A stretch of 64,000 bases of DNA. It comes from Methanothrix harundinacea 6Ac. GTDB lineage: Archaea; Halobacteriota; Methanosarcinia; Methanotrichales; Methanotrichaceae. Each line of letters opens with the position of its first letter. The first letter of the stretch is position 1. A program made the position numbers and the translations under genes. The notes beneath the pieces were generated by a model. The model saw only the letters and a list, made by a program, of their open reading frames with translations. It ran no database searches and had not been told where the DNA came from. Location of the stretch: NCBI RefSeq assembly GCF_000235565.1, contig NC_017527.1, positions 868,001-932,000 on the forward strand. Direction: 5' to 3'. Below are positions 8,129 to 17,252 of the stretch, one piece after another.

Positions 8129-8713
8129 TCATCGCCGGCGCGGATCCGCGGTGAAGATCCGGTACTTGATCCGATCGTCCGCGATCTCGTCCTCGATCCG
8201 CTTTGCCAGAAGCTTCTCGGGGTTGTATATCCCCTTGACCCGCTCCGATAGGTCTTCAAAGCTCTTGAAGGGGCCCTTCTTCCGCTCGTTCAAGATCGCC
8301 CACATCAGCTTCTTCCCGATGCCGGGGAGGAGCTCCAGGGCGTGCATCCTCGTCGTAAGCGGCCCCGCCTCGTTGAAGAAGCGGAGGTAGTACGCCTCCT
8401 TATCCAGGACGATCTTCTGGATGGCGTAGGGTAGCTCCACCCTCGCCCCCTGGGAGAGCTCCTCGTAGCCGATCCTCCGGTTGACCCGGTCGACGATAGG
8501 CCGGTCTTTTCCCACCAGGACGGCCCTGACGCCGATCTCGGGGACCGCCCCCTCCTTGGGGGCCATCTCCATCAGGACGAAGTCCCTCTCCCCCACCCCC
8601 TGGATGAGGGGCCTCTTCTGAAACCTGCCCATGGAGTCCGATACGTGCCCGTAGGGGAGGTAATCCAAGACCCAAGCTATCTCTTCGCGCCGTGGGGGTC
8701 TCTCCGAGGTCAT
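8129..8713 (-). CDS. DUF655 family protein (OB-fold/HhH putative nucleic-acid binder)
   Basis: 194 residues. The archaeal DUF655 hallmark AWVLDYLPYGHVSD is near the start. An OB-like middle follows, then a helix-hairpin-helix ALELLPGIGKKLMWAILNER around residues 125-145. Its conserved place between rpo4 and ksgA suggests a role in RNA or ribosome maturation, but no biochemical function is established that I can name. The gene lies 23 bases after the rpo4 stop. Confidence 0.9.
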   Translation of the reverse strand: MTSERPPRREEIAWVLDYLPYGHVSDSMGRFQKRPLIQGVGERDFVLMEMAPKEGAVPEIGVRAVLVGKDRPIVDRVNRRIGYEELSQGARVELPYAIQKIVLDKEAYYLRFFNEAGPLTTRMHALELLPGIGKKLMWAILNERKKGPFKSFEDLSERVKGIYNPEKLLAKRIEDEIADDRIKYRIFTADPRRR

Positions 8714-8736
8714 TGTTCGTCCTCACAATCGGATGG

Positions 8737-9084
8737 TCATCCTCTCAGAACCACGTCGAGGATCGCGTCCAGGTCCTCGTCCAGGAGGGTGAACCTCTCC
8801 TTGGCGTAGAGGGCCCTGATCTCGTCCTTGGTCTTTGGCCGGATGTCGGCGATCTTGATCGCGATCTCATTGGTCATCTTCTCCAGCCCCATGAGCTCCT
8901 CGACCATCTTTCTGCTCTCGGCCGCCTCGCCCTTGGAGAAGATCTCGGCGTGCTTGATCGCCCTTCTCAGCTCGTAGCCGAGCTCCTCCGGCTCCTCGGC
9001 CCTCCGGAGCCTTATCTCCTCCAGGGCCTCCTTCACCTCGGCGAGGGTCATCAGATCCTCGCTCAGAATGCTCTTGACGATCAT
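8737..9084 (-). CDS. rpo4: DNA-directed RNA polymerase subunit F (Rpo4)
   Basis: The archaeal Rpb4 counterpart; it forms the stalk of RNA polymerase with Rpo7. The 115 residues are mostly helical, with LTLAEVKEALEEI-like openings and the conserved EIADIRPKTKDEIRALYAKE-type segment near residues 80-100 (here IAIKIADIRPKTKDEIRAL). It starts 1 base after the rpl21e stop, so translation is probably coupled. Confidence 0.95.
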   Translation of the reverse strand: MIVKSILSEDLMTLAEVKEALEEIRLRRAEEPEELGYELRRAIKHAEIFSKGEAAESRKMVEELMGLEKMTNEIAIKIADIRPKTKDEIRALYAKERFTLLDEDLDAILDVVLRG

Positions 9085-9085
9085 C

Positions 9086-9376
9086 TCAATTCTGGGGTTT
9101 CAGATGTTCCGGAAGGGATACCACCGTCTTCTTGGCGTTTCCGTCCCTCACTTCCAGGACGTAAGCCCTCCCCCTTCGGCCCAATACCTTGCCGGTCTTA
9201 CCGTGGAACTTGGGGTTCGGCATCCCCCTGTGGATGCTCGGGTCGAGGACGATGTGGACCATCTGGCCATCGTCGAAGTCCTGGATCGCCCTGCTGACGG
9301 GGGAGATCCCCCGCTCTCTGACCGATTTGCTCAGCCTATCTCTAGTCCGTTTCCGTATTCCGTGTGACTTGGGCAT
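9086..9376 (-). CDS. rpl21e: 50S ribosomal protein L21e (eL21)
   Basis: A 96-residue large-subunit protein found in archaea and eukaryotes. The start [19 protein letters not shown] at 9376 is the family N-terminus; a GTG four codons earlier is less likely. The conserved [20 protein letters not shown] and [18 protein letters not shown] segments follow. The first 35 bases overlap the end of pus10 in another frame. It leads the L21e-Rpo4-DUF655-KsgA block. Confidence 0.97.
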   Translation of the reverse strand: MPKSHGIRKRTRDRLSKSVRERGISPVSRAIQDFDDGQMVHIVLDPSIHRGMPNPKFHGKTGKVLGRRGRAYVLEVRDGNAKKTVVSLPEHLKPQN

Positions 9377-10697
9377 CTGCCTCTCCACCTACGTTTATAA
9401 CGTCCAGCTCCGCCACCCTCGCCTCGACCTCGAGGAGTCCCGAGAGGCTCGGCTTCGTCCTTCCGCCGTCTCCGCTGACCAGCTCCTTTACGTAAAGGCC
9501 GCTCGTTCCCCGGAGGGTCATCTTCGCGGTCTTCCCCGAGAGCTGGTCAAGCCTCATCTCGAGGACCTCCCTCCTCCGGACCCTGTCGGCCCGGCGGTGA
9601 GATACCCGGGTGGGGGTGCGCTGTTCAACCAAGCCGACCAGTTTGTCCAGAACTGATTTAAGCTTTTCTTCTGGTACCTCCTCTCCGAGCTCCACCACCA
9701 TCGAGTAGCTCTTCTCGAAGAGGGCCTTCTTCAGCCCTTCGACGGTCTCCTTCCCGGTGAACTCGAGGTCGCTCACCTCCACCTTCCCGGAGGCCCGCCG
9801 GTTGATCTCCTCTTTGAGGCGGGCGAGATCTAGGGTCCTCACCCGGGGGGAGACCGCCTCCACCACAAAGGGCCGTCCCGTCCCCAGCATCCGGGCGTCG
9901 ATGTCCTCCCTCCCCGAGCCGTGGAAGACGGTGTCCTCGCACCTGGCCGCCTCGATGATGGGGTCTCTTATCAGCTCGTCCACCGACTCCTGATACCTCC
10001 GGCCGGTGAAGCCGCAAGCCTCGCAGCCACTCCCGCCGCAATCGCGGCATGGCCACCTCGTCTGGGGAAAGCCCCGGACGAGCTTTCTGTACCTCCCCTG
10101 GATGTAGAGGGAGGAGACCTGGACCTCCACCGCTCCCTCCTCCAGGTCCAGGACCGCGAGGACGTCGGGAGAGGTGAAGCTCGTCGCCTTCCCCGTCCTC
10201 TCGGCGATCCTCTTTCCCACCTCGCGGTTCAGCTCCGACTTCATCGGCTCGGCGTGGCGGGAGCCGCCGTCCGCGAGGATCAGCTCCTCGTTCTCGGCGA
10301 GGAGGCCGCTCATCCTGGTGCCAACGAGGAAGGTCTCGTGCTCGAGGTGGCGAAGCTCCCTCTCGGCGGCCTCGGCCCACCGGTCGAGCCTCGCCGGCTC
10401 CATCTCCCCGAGACAGACCCAGCACCTCTCGCCCTCCCCCGGAAGGCCAAGCTTCAGCCTTGCGCTCTTCGAGCTTGGGCCGAGCTCCTCCAGGATCTCC
10501 CGGCCTCCTTCGTCCATGGAGCCGGCCATGGAGAGGAAGGTCTTTATCGCCTCCCCCCTCCCGGCGTTAGTCAAGCCCGTCGATAGCATCGCGAACTGCC
10601 GGCCAAGGCAGCTGTCGCAGATGGGGCCGAGGCGGAGGATCCTCCTCGCCCCCTCCGCGAGGTCGGCGACCTCTTTATTCTTATCAATCGTGCTCAT
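9342..10697 (-). CDS. pus10: tRNA pseudouridine synthase Pus10
   Basis: Makes pseudouridine at position 54 (and in some archaea 55) of the tRNA T-loop. The 451 residues start with a zinc-binding and THUMP-like accessory domain (C27/C30 and C92/C95). The catalytic half contains [19 protein letters not shown] around residue 262, with the nucleophilic Asp at 265 or 267. An extra four-Cys knuckle (C217, C220, C225, C228) lies just before it. Its 3' end overlaps rpl21e by 35 bases. The gene starts 30 bases after trmY, whose enzyme methylates this same pseudouridine. Confidence 0.96.
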   Translation of the reverse strand: MSTIDKNKEVADLAEGARRILRLGPICDSCLGRQFAMLSTGLTNAGRGEAIKTFLSMAGSMDEGGREILEELGPSSKSARLKLGLPGEGERCWVCLGEMEPARLDRWAEAAERELRHLEHETFLVGTRMSGLLAENEELILADGGSRHAEPMKSELNREVGKRIAERTGKATSFTSPDVLAVLDLEEGAVEVQVSSLYIQGRYRKLVRGFPQTRWPCRDCGGSGCEACGFTGRRYQESVDELIRDPIIEAARCEDTVFHGSGREDIDARMLGTGRPFVVEAVSPRVRTLDLARLKEEINRRASGKVEVSDLEFTGKETVEGLKKALFEKSYSMVVELGEEVPEEKLKSVLDKLVGLVEQRTPTRVSHRRADRVRRREVLEMRLDQLSGKTAKMTLRGTSGLYVKELVSGDGGRTKPSLSGLLEVEARVAELDVINVGGEADAQVTRNTETD

Positions 10698-10727
10698 GCT
10701 GACGCGTCTCTTCTTCGTCCCTTCTCT

Positions 10728-11357
10728 TTATTCGTCCCCCTTCGTCGCCCTCTCTCGTCCTCCGGCCGGGTGGGACGGCCCCTCCCTCCGGTCCAGCTCG
10801 TTATTTAATAGGACGATGCAGTGGTCGGCGTGGAGGCTCTTCGGCCCCACGGAGACGATCTCAGCCCCCAGGCCGGCGAGGAAGGCCTCGTCCTCCTCCG
10901 ATAGGCCGATGTGGTCTCCGAGGACGAAGGTCCCGTCTCCAGCCAGGGGGAGGCCTCGATGGTCAGATCCGTCCTCCCTTAAATAGTAGGTCCTCCCCTC
11001 GGCCCGGATCGGGAGGTCCGCCAGGTCTCCGGCCCGGACGGAGATCCCCGGCGTCGACTTCGTCCAGGCAAAGTCCGCCTCCAGGGCGAGGGCCTTCTTC
11101 AGGAGCGCCGCCGTCGTCCTCTCGTCGGGGTTGAGGTGGCGGAGGTCCCGCCCCTGGAGCCGAACGGTTTTTGGGGCACCGCCTCCTCGGAGGATCAGGT
11201 AGATCTGGACGTCCCTTCGGATCCCGTGGGAGAGGACGAAGGCTGAGTTGATGCAACGGCAGAGGATGTCGATCCGTCCTGAGGTGCCGGGGAGATCCTC
11301 GAGGGAGAAGTCCGGCGTCGTCGTCGCGAGGTTTCCCACCACTACGAAGCTTCGCAT
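10728..11357 (-). CDS. trmY: tRNA (pseudouridine54-N1)-methyltransferase TrmY
   Basis: A SPOUT-class methyltransferase that converts pseudouridine 54 of archaeal tRNA to N1-methylpseudouridine. The 209 residues open with [22 protein letters not shown]. The knotted SAM site appears as [17 protein letters not shown] and the C-terminal [20 protein letters not shown]. The gene is first in a run with pus10, which makes its substrate. A divergent 240-base region separates it from the exported protease. Confidence 0.95.
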   Translation of the reverse strand: MRSFVVVGNLATTTPDFSLEDLPGTSGRIDILCRCINSAFVLSHGIRRDVQIYLILRGGGAPKTVRLQGRDLRHLNPDERTTAALLKKALALEADFAWTKSTPGISVRAGDLADLPIRAEGRTYYLREDGSDHRGLPLAGDGTFVLGDHIGLSEEDEAFLAGLGAEIVSVGPKSLHADHCIVLLNNELDRREGPSHPAGGRERATKGDE

Positions 11358-11550
11358 GGGTGGGGGATGGGGGCCCTGGTAGATCCTTTTTTCGTCCTCT
11401 CCTCCGGGTTGGAGGAGGATGGCCGAGGTTCGGGATCTTCGGCGGGCAGACCCCCTTTCCAGGCCCCCCGAACTTCATAGAAATTGAGAAGGTCAGCTCG
11501 GATCCCATAACAAAGGTATACGCGGCAAAAGGAGATCTATGAGGATATTC

Positions 11551-11557
11551 TTATATA
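11551..11557 (+). promoter_or_regulatory. TATA box for the subtilase/FG-GAP operon
   Basis: TTATATA lies about 52 bases before the chosen ATG at 11609. The rest of the 240-base trmY-to-protease gap shows no other clear signal. Confidence 0.45.
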
Positions 11558-11608
11558 AGATACCTCCCTTATCATTGAATTGAAATTAAGACGGACGTGA
11601 CGGCACCC

Positions 11609-13078
11609 ATGAGACTTATATCGTTTATACTCATCAGTCTTTCAGCTCTGGCGATCCTCGCCTCTCCATCAACATCCGGGATTTGCGATGGAGATGGTCG
11701 GGCCCTTTACGGAGGCCTCCTCGCCTCCGGAACTGGCCCTGCCCCGGCGGAGGGAGAAGCTCTGTCCTCTCCTCAGATCGGCGCAAGGGACGACGGCAAG
11801 ACCCCCCTAGGATGTGTTTTGTCGGACGAAGGCGGATCGATGGGTATAGACGGATCTATGGACGAGGAGGGATCTGAGCCGGTTCTGGACTCCCATTCCC
11901 TCCGGCGGATGATGGATATTACGGGGATATCCGCCCTCCACGCCCGGAATATCACGGGTCGGGGGTTGACAATCGCCCTCCTGGACAGCCAGTTCTACTG
12001 CGACCCCGAGACCGCCGGAAAGCTCAACGCCGATATCGTCACCCTCTACGATGATGAGAGCTACGGCAAGGATGAGGTCCACGGGATCGCCTGCGCCGAG
12101 CTGATCTCCTCGATAGCCCCGGGGGTCAAGATCTACCTGGTGGACGTGGGGATCACCGAGGAGGGGGTAGCCCGGGCGGTGGAGAGGCTCCTGGAGCTGG
12201 AGGAGAGGATCGACATCGTATCCTGCTCCTCGGACTTCCCCTTCGGGGGGTTCGACGGCGAGGACGCCGTCTGCCAGGATGTCGAGAAGATGACCTCCAA
12301 CGGGACCCTCTGGATCAATGCCGCCGGAAACGAGGCGCTCTGCCACTGGTCCGGCGAGTTCAAAGATCCCGACGGCAACGGTTATCTCAACTTCTCGCCG
12401 GAGGACGAGAGCATCAACCTCACTCTGGAGAGGGGGAAAGAAGTCTCCATCTGGCTCAGCTGGAAGGACGATTGGGAGGCTGCGGCCCTCGATTACGACC
12501 TCCGCCTCGATCATCCTGGCCGGGGGCGGTCCGTCTCCGACAACCCCCAGAGGGGATACATGGGCCAAAAGCCGGTGGAGACGATCCGCCTCGTCGCCCC
12601 CAGGGGCGGAACCTATCAGATAAAGATCCGGAGCTACGACGGCGCCGATCATCCCGGTCGGCTCCACCTCTTCACCACCTGCGACCTCGATGAGCACCAG
12701 GTCCAAAATACCAGCATCGGTATCCTGGGATGCTGCCGAAACGTCGTCACCGTCGGGGCGATCAACATATCCACCCTGGAGATCCAGCCTTACAGCTCCC
12801 GGGGCCCCACTGAGGACGGCCGTCAGAAACCCGATCTGATGGCCCCGGACAACGTGACGACCTCCTCCTACGCGACCGAGGGGTTCGTGGGGACTTCGGC
12901 CGCTGCCCCCTTTGTGGCGGGATGCGCCGCCCTGGTCCTGGAGCTCTTCAAGGACGATCCCGACCTGGATGTCAGGAGGGTCCTTTTGGAGAGCGCCACG
13001 GACCTGGGGCCGCCCGGCCCCGACGAGATCTGCGGGTGGGGCCTGGTTAACCTGAGCAACCTGGAAGTGAATATATGA
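11609..13078 (+). CDS. exported subtilisin-like serine protease (S8)
   Basis: A 489-residue secreted protease. The ATG at 11609 begins a classical signal peptide (MRLISFILISLSALAILAS). A GTG 12 bases earlier is an alternative. A pro-region of about 100 residues is followed by the S8 catalytic domain: Asp126 in IALLDSQF, His158 in DEVHGIACAEL, oxyanion Asn241 in NAAGNE and Ser430 in GTSAAAPFVAG. The triad is complete, so activity is expected. Its stop overlaps the ATG of the FG-GAP gene in ATGA, so the two are translationally coupled. Substrate unknown; it may process or remodel surface proteins. Confidence 0.92.
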   Translation: MRLISFILISLSALAILASPSTSGICDGDGRALYGGLLASGTGPAPAEGEALSSPQIGARDDGKTPLGCVLSDEGGSMGIDGSMDEEGSEPVLDSHSLRRMMDITGISALHARNITGRGLTIALLDSQFYCDPETAGKLNADIVTLYDDESYGKDEVHGIACAELISSIAPGVKIYLVDVGITEEGVARAVERLLELEERIDIVSCSSDFPFGGFDGEDAVCQDVEKMTSNGTLWINAAGNEALCHWSGEFKDPDGNGYLNFSPEDESINLTLERGKEVSIWLSWKDDWEAAALDYDLRLDHPGRGRSVSDNPQRGYMGQKPVETIRLVAPRGGTYQIKIRSYDGADHPGRLHLFTTCDLDEHQVQNTSIGILGCCRNVVTVGAINISTLEIQPYSSRGPTEDGRQKPDLMAPDNVTTSSYATEGFVGTSAAAPFVAGCAALVLELFKDDPDLDVRRVLLESATDLGPPGPDEICGWGLVNLSNLEVNI

Positions 13079-14871
13079 TCAATCGTGGATATGCGTTCTT
13101 GATCCTGGCCCTCTCCGCGGCCCTGATCGACCCGGCGAGCTCCCAGACTGAGGAGTTCGAAAGCCTGGAGTTCGGCTTCTCGGCAGAGTACCCGAGGGAG
13201 CTGGATATCAACCTCCTCCCTCAGGACGTTACCTCAGGGGTTGAGGACCCCGTCGTCGAGTTCTCCGCCTCCGGCGTGATGACGATCCTGGTGGGGGCCT
13301 CAGAGAAGAGGGGCCTCTCTCTGGAGAGGTTCTCCTCCCGGGCGGAATCGGGCTACCAAGAGTCGAGCGAAAACTTTGAGGTGATGAAGTCCGCCGCCGG
13401 AGATCTAAACGGCGTCAGGTCCCTGGAGAAGGAGTACCTCCTGGAGGACGAATCTACCTCCATCATCATGAGAGACGTGTTTCTGAACGGCGAAGACCTG
13501 ATCTACCACATCTCCTGCAGGGCGGAGCAGTCGGCTTTCAGGAGGGCCAACCTCCTCTACTTCGACAGCTTCATAGGCTCCTTCAGGCTCCTCACCATCG
13601 ACGAGGGCGTGACCGGAGAATGGATTCAGACCTCCAGCCCCGTCTGGTCTTCCCCAGCCCTCGCGGATATCGATGGCGACGGGGAGCTGGAGATCGTGGT
13701 GGGGACGAATGAGGGGCGGCTCTACGTCTTCAACCGGGATGGCTCGAAGGTTACAGGCTTCCCTAAGAGGGCCGAAGACTACATCCGCTCCTCCCCCGCC
13801 GTCGAAGACCTGGACGGCGACGGTCTCCTGGATATCGTCGTCGGCTCCGACGACGGCAGGCTCTACGCCTGGAACGGCCGGGGCGAGGAGCTCTCCGGCT
13901 TTCCCCGGCTCACCTCTAACTCCGTCTGGTCCTCTCCCGCCATCGGAGACCTGGACGGCGACAGCGGCCTCGAGGTGGTGGTGGGGTCGACCGACCGGGG
14001 GATATACGCCTTCAACGGAGACGGATCCCCCGTCTGCGGCTATCCGCTGATCACCTCCAACTCCGTCTGGTCCTCTCCCGCCATCGGAGACCTGGACGGC
14101 GACGGTCTCTTGGATAGCGTCATCGGCTCCTCGAAGATGGGGACTGACATCTTGGCGATCTTCCTGGGGCTTTACACCGGCCAGGTCTACGCCGTCGACG
14201 GCCTGGGATCCCTTCTGCCGGGATACCCCGTCGACCTGAGCAGCCCCTCCCTCACCGACCTCTCCGGCAGCGCCATAGGATACTCGTCTCCGATCCTCGC
14301 GGACCTGGACGGTGACGGCAGCCTCGAGATCGTCATCGGCGCCAGCGACGGTCTCTACGCCCTGACCCGGGTGGGGGAGGATTACAGGGGGTTTCCGCGG
14401 AAGACGACAGGGTCTCTCCAGGACAGCTTCATCGCCGCAGGGGACGTGGACGGTGACGGGGAGGTCGAGATCGTGGGTGGAGCCACCGACGGCAGGCTCT
14501 ACCTCTGGAGGAGCGACGGCTCCGATCATCCCGGCTTCCCCATCCAGACCGGCGGTTATGTCAAGAACATCGCCCTGGCGGATATCGATGGCGACGGCCA
14601 GCAGGAGATCATAGGAGGCTCCCTGGACAACCGGGTCCACGCCTGGAGGCTGGACGGAACAGAGGTGGATGGCTTTCCCAAGGTCACCCTGGGGAACGTC
14701 GACACGACCCCGGCGATCGCCGATCTGGAGGGTGACGGCGTCCTCGATATGGTGGCGGGGTCTGACGACGGCAGGATATACATCTGGGAGATCTCCGGCG
14801 CCTTCGGAGACCACGAGTGGCCCATGGTGAGGCAGAACCTCCGCCACACCGGCACCTTGCTGCTCCAATAG
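13075..14871 (+). CDS. exported FG-GAP/VCBS-type beta-propeller protein
   Basis: 598 residues. A signal peptide (about 1-24) is followed by a roughly 150-residue domain resembling the PsbP/DUF1795 type (EFGFSAEYPRELDI, then a long beta-rich part). About eight propeller repeats follow, each with SSPAxxDLDGDGxLExVVG. The DxDGD loops are the calcium-binding loops of integrin-alpha-like FG-GAP repeats. It overlaps the preceding protease by 4 bases. Such propellers often mediate surface binding; the ligand is unknown. Two repeats share a long identical DNA stretch (13918-13962 and 14059-14103). Confidence 0.9.
   Translation: MINRGYAFLILALSAALIDPASSQTEEFESLEFGFSAEYPRELDINLLPQDVTSGVEDPVVEFSASGVMTILVGASEKRGLSLERFSSRAESGYQESSENFEVMKSAAGDLNGVRSLEKEYLLEDESTSIIMRDVFLNGEDLIYHISCRAEQSAFRRANLLYFDSFIGSFRLLTIDEGVTGEWIQTSSPVWSSPALADIDGDGELEIVVGTNEGRLYVFNRDGSKVTGFPKRAEDYIRSSPAVEDLDGDGLLDIVVGSDDGRLYAWNGRGEELSGFPRLTSNSVWSSPAIGDLDGDSGLEVVVGSTDRGIYAFNGDGSPVCGYPLITSNSVWSSPAIGDLDGDGLLDSVIGSSKMGTDILAIFLGLYTGQVYAVDGLGSLLPGYPVDLSSPSLTDLSGSAIGYSSPILADLDGDGSLEIVIGASDGLYALTRVGEDYRGFPRKTTGSLQDSFIAAGDVDGDGEVEIVGGATDGRLYLWRSDGSDHPGFPIQTGGYVKNIALADIDGDGQQEIIGGSLDNRVHAWRLDGTEVDGFPKVTLGNVDTTPAIADLEGDGVLDMVAGSDDGRIYIWEISGAFGDHEWPMVRQNLRHTGTLLLQ
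13918..13962 (+). repeat. 45-base exact direct repeat, copy 1, in propeller gene
   Basis: This stretch, coding for NSVWSSPAIGDLDGD, is identical base for base to 14059-14103, exactly 141 bases (47 codons) later. Other repeats of the propeller differ in sequence, so this pair reflects a recent duplication or gene conversion of one blade. Confidence 0.8.
14059..14103 (+). repeat. 45-base exact direct repeat, copy 2, in propeller gene
   Basis: Second copy of the identical segment that begins at 13918. Identity ends sharply after GGCGAC. Confidence 0.8.
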
Positions 14872-15053
14872 TGATCGGTGGGAGAAAGGATGGGGAGGGG
14901 TTAGGGTAGGTCTGGCCGTCAGCCCCGTTCTTGGGGTTGAGCCCGGGCCGGCCCCCCCTTCGCCGCCGAAGCTCGAGATATGCCGAAATCTGAGGAGTCC
15001 GACCTTGCGGCATCATCTATATATCCGGCGATCTAATTGAGGATGGTGATCCT

Positions 15054-15647
15054 TTGAAGAAGACTAGTTCACTTCTCGCGGCCTTATGTTGCTTTGCGGT
15101 CCTATCTCTGGTTGGACCTTCTATCGCCCAAGAGGTCTCGCAGGATCTTCTGATCCAGGACAGCGGAAATGAAACCATGGTGAACGTAGCCACCTATCGC
15201 AGCCCGGGATATCTGAAGGTTGCAGAAGCGGTCAAGTTCACGCCGCCGAGGCCGAGCTGGACCCTGGACGGTGTCCAGATCTGGAGCTTGGTACCGTATG
15301 GTGAGAATGGTACGCTTCCCGAAGATCGGATAATAAGCATGGAGATCAGGGATGAGAACCTGAACCTCCTCTACAGGTTCACCGACTCCCATCTACCATA
15401 CTTCGCCAATCAGGGACAGCCGGGGATCAGCGTCATCGAAGTTCCTTTCATACCCATTAACGGCGACTTCTACGTCTGCTTCTATGATCGAGGAGCCGTC
15501 GCGGTGGGAGTGGACCTTCACGAGGTTGAGGGAGATTCTTACTTCTACGACTTGCAGACGGGGGAGATCTTCCTGGCGGAGGTCGCCATCGACGAATCGG
15601 AGGAGATGGTGCCCGTGAACTGGATCATCAGAGCTGTAGGGCACTGA
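15054..15647 (+). CDS. exported protein of unknown function
   Basis: 197 residues from a TTG start; GAGG and GGTGAT lie just upstream. The N-terminus KKTSSLLAALCCFAVLSLVGPSIA is a clear signal peptide, probably cut after SIA. The mature part is acidic and beta-rich (YLKVAEAVKFTPPRPSWTLDGVQIWSL, then FYVCFYDRGAVAVGVD). It reads like a single carbohydrate-binding or jelly-roll-type domain, but I do not recognise a family. It stands alone after the propeller gene with a 180-base gap and lies 22 bases before the PAC2-family gene. Confidence 0.75.
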   Translation: MKKTSSLLAALCCFAVLSLVGPSIAQEVSQDLLIQDSGNETMVNVATYRSPGYLKVAEAVKFTPPRPSWTLDGVQIWSLVPYGENGTLPEDRIISMEIRDENLNLLYRFTDSHLPYFANQGQPGISVIEVPFIPINGDFYVCFYDRGAVAVGVDLHEVEGDSYFYDLQTGEIFLAEVAIDESEEMVPVNWIIRAVGH

Positions 15648-15669
15648 TAGAGCCCGGGCGACCTCCACC

Positions 15670-16371
15670 ATGTCCCAGAAGATCTTCGGACCCTGCGTCT
15701 GCATCGGCGGCATGCCCGGCATCGGCAGCGTCGGTAAGGTGGCGGCAGATTACATAGCAGCCGCCCTGGAGTCGATCACCTTCCAGCTGATGGTCTCCAC
15801 CGGATTCCCCCCCGAGGTCCCGGTGGAGGATGGGTTGGCGAGGGCCCTCCAGGTGGAGCTGAAGGCTCCGGAGGGGAGGGACGACCTCATAATCCTATGC
15901 GGGGACGCCCAGCCCCTGAAGCCGCCCCACATGTACAACCTGGCGGGAGAGATCCTGAAGGTCCTCGCCTCCTACGAAGTGACGGATCTCGTGACCCTCG
16001 CCGCCTACGTCGGAACCTCTGAGGATACGGTCTACGGCGTCGCCACCGATCCCGACCTCGCCCTCGCCCTGGAAGGGGGCGGCGTCACCCTCCTCCGAAG
16101 CGGGATCGTCGGAGGCCTCAACGGGATCCTCGTCGGCCTAGCCCCCCTCTACGGGATCCGGGGCGTCTGCCTCATGGGGAAGACCGATGGGGAGAAGGCC
16201 GTCGACCTGGCGGCGGCCGAGAACCTGATCGGGGCCACAAGCGACCTCTTGGGGCTCGAGATCTCGACGGAGGTCCTGGGCTGGAGCCGTCAGGAGGAGC
16301 CGAAGGATGGGGAGGACGGGGAATCGAAGCGTCGTCGTCGGGATGAGGAGGATCCGGCGGGGTATGCATGA
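15670..16371 (+). CDS. PAC2 family protein (proteasome-assembly-chaperone-like)
   Basis: 233 residues. The PAC2 (formerly DUF75) features are GPCVCIGGMPGIGSVGKVAADYI at the N-terminus and DLVTLAAYVGTSEDTVYG and SGIVGGLNGILVGLAPLYGIRGVCLMG in the middle. Eukaryotic PAC2 helps assemble the 20S proteasome. The role of the archaeal homologues is not settled. The C-terminal tail (from about residue 205) is highly charged (ESKRRRRDEED). No strong ribosome site precedes the ATG. It is convergent with the DUF89 gene 19 bases away. Confidence 0.88.
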   Translation: MSQKIFGPCVCIGGMPGIGSVGKVAADYIAAALESITFQLMVSTGFPPEVPVEDGLARALQVELKAPEGRDDLIILCGDAQPLKPPHMYNLAGEILKVLASYEVTDLVTLAAYVGTSEDTVYGVATDPDLALALEGGGVTLLRSGIVGGLNGILVGLAPLYGIRGVCLMGKTDGEKAVDLAAAENLIGATSDLLGLEISTEVLGWSRQEEPKDGEDGESKRRRRDEEDPAGYA

Positions 16372-16390
16372 CCCGATGGCGTCTCCGGGC

Positions 16391-17248
16391 CTAGACCGAC
16401 CTCACCACCAGGCTCCCCCGGGGGACTCCCAGGGCATCGGCGACGGGATCGCACTTGGCCCTCATGACGTAGATCAGCCTCCCCGCCAGCATATCGTCGA
16501 ACTCGGTCATCGTCTCGAAGTTTCCCATCCCCTTGGCGATGACGAGGACCCCCTCGTCCATGAGGAGGTCGAGGAGCTCGGGCCTCGCCTCCTCCAGGGA
16601 GAGGCCGATGACGGGGCCCGTAGGCTCCAGGGGGAGGGTGGTCATCGATCTAAGCTCATCAGAGGTGACGTCGTTTAATATGGGCTCGGTCTTGGGTCCG
16701 ATGACGACGGCCTTTCCCATCTCTTCCAGCTTACCGATGACGAAGAGGTCGAAGACCACCTCCCCGGCGTTGTCGGTGAGGTAGAGGACCCTACTGAAAC
16801 GGTCTATCCGTCGGCGGGCCTCCTCCAGGTCGCCGTCGAGGTTCTCTTTGAGGGTGTCAAAGAAGACCTCCTCGAAGGAGTCGACGTCGAAGTCGTGCCC
16901 CTTCACCCCCCACTCCATGGAGTTGGCGGCGGCGGCGATCCTGATCAGGGCCTCCAGCTTCTCCTCGGACAGGTCGTAAAACCTCTCCGTCAGGGGGAGG
17001 AGGGCGGTCGCCACCCGGTTGCTCTCGGCCTTCATCTCCCGATAGGGGTCGGGGTTTTTGCTCCTCCTCTTCATGATCCTCTCCCTCTCGGTCCCCACCA
17101 CCGAGGGGACCTCTCTTTTATGACAGACGATGAAGTCGAGGAGCTCCTCCATGGCCTCCATCTTCTCGGCATCGTCGGAGAAGAGGAGGTCGGCCTCGAA
17201 CTTGGCCCGGTCGAGGATGCAGCTGTAGCAGCCTGAGCCTATCCTCAT
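16391..17248 (-). CDS. DUF89 (ARMT1-like) metal-dependent phosphatase family protein
   Basis: The ATG at 17248 opens MRIGSGCYSCILDRAKFEADL, the archaeal DUF89 start with paired Cys. A longer reading would add 35 low-complexity residues lying over the upstream gene. 285 residues. The active-site block VLYLTDNAGEVVFDLFVIGKL (metal-binding Asp and Asn) and KGMGNFETM are present. Family members dephosphorylate damaged or side-product sugar phosphates in metabolite repair; the substrate here is unknown. It begins 4 bases after the HDAC-like gene, which indicates one operon. Confidence 0.88.
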   Translation of the reverse strand: MRIGSGCYSCILDRAKFEADLLFSDDAEKMEAMEELLDFIVCHKREVPSVVGTERERIMKRRSKNPDPYREMKAESNRVATALLPLTERFYDLSEEKLEALIRIAAAANSMEWGVKGHDFDVDSFEEVFFDTLKENLDGDLEEARRRIDRFSRVLYLTDNAGEVVFDLFVIGKLEEMGKAVVIGPKTEPILNDVTSDELRSMTTLPLEPTGPVIGLSLEEARPELLDLLMDEGVLVIAKGMGNFETMTEFDDMLAGRLIYVMRAKCDPVADALGVPRGSLVVRSV

Positions 17249-17252
17249 CAGA

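Noticed and set aside
13405-14868. 487-codon minus-strand ORF over the FG-GAP gene
   Set aside because: Shadow of the propeller repeats; its own repetitive sequence mirrors the sense-strand DGDG codons.
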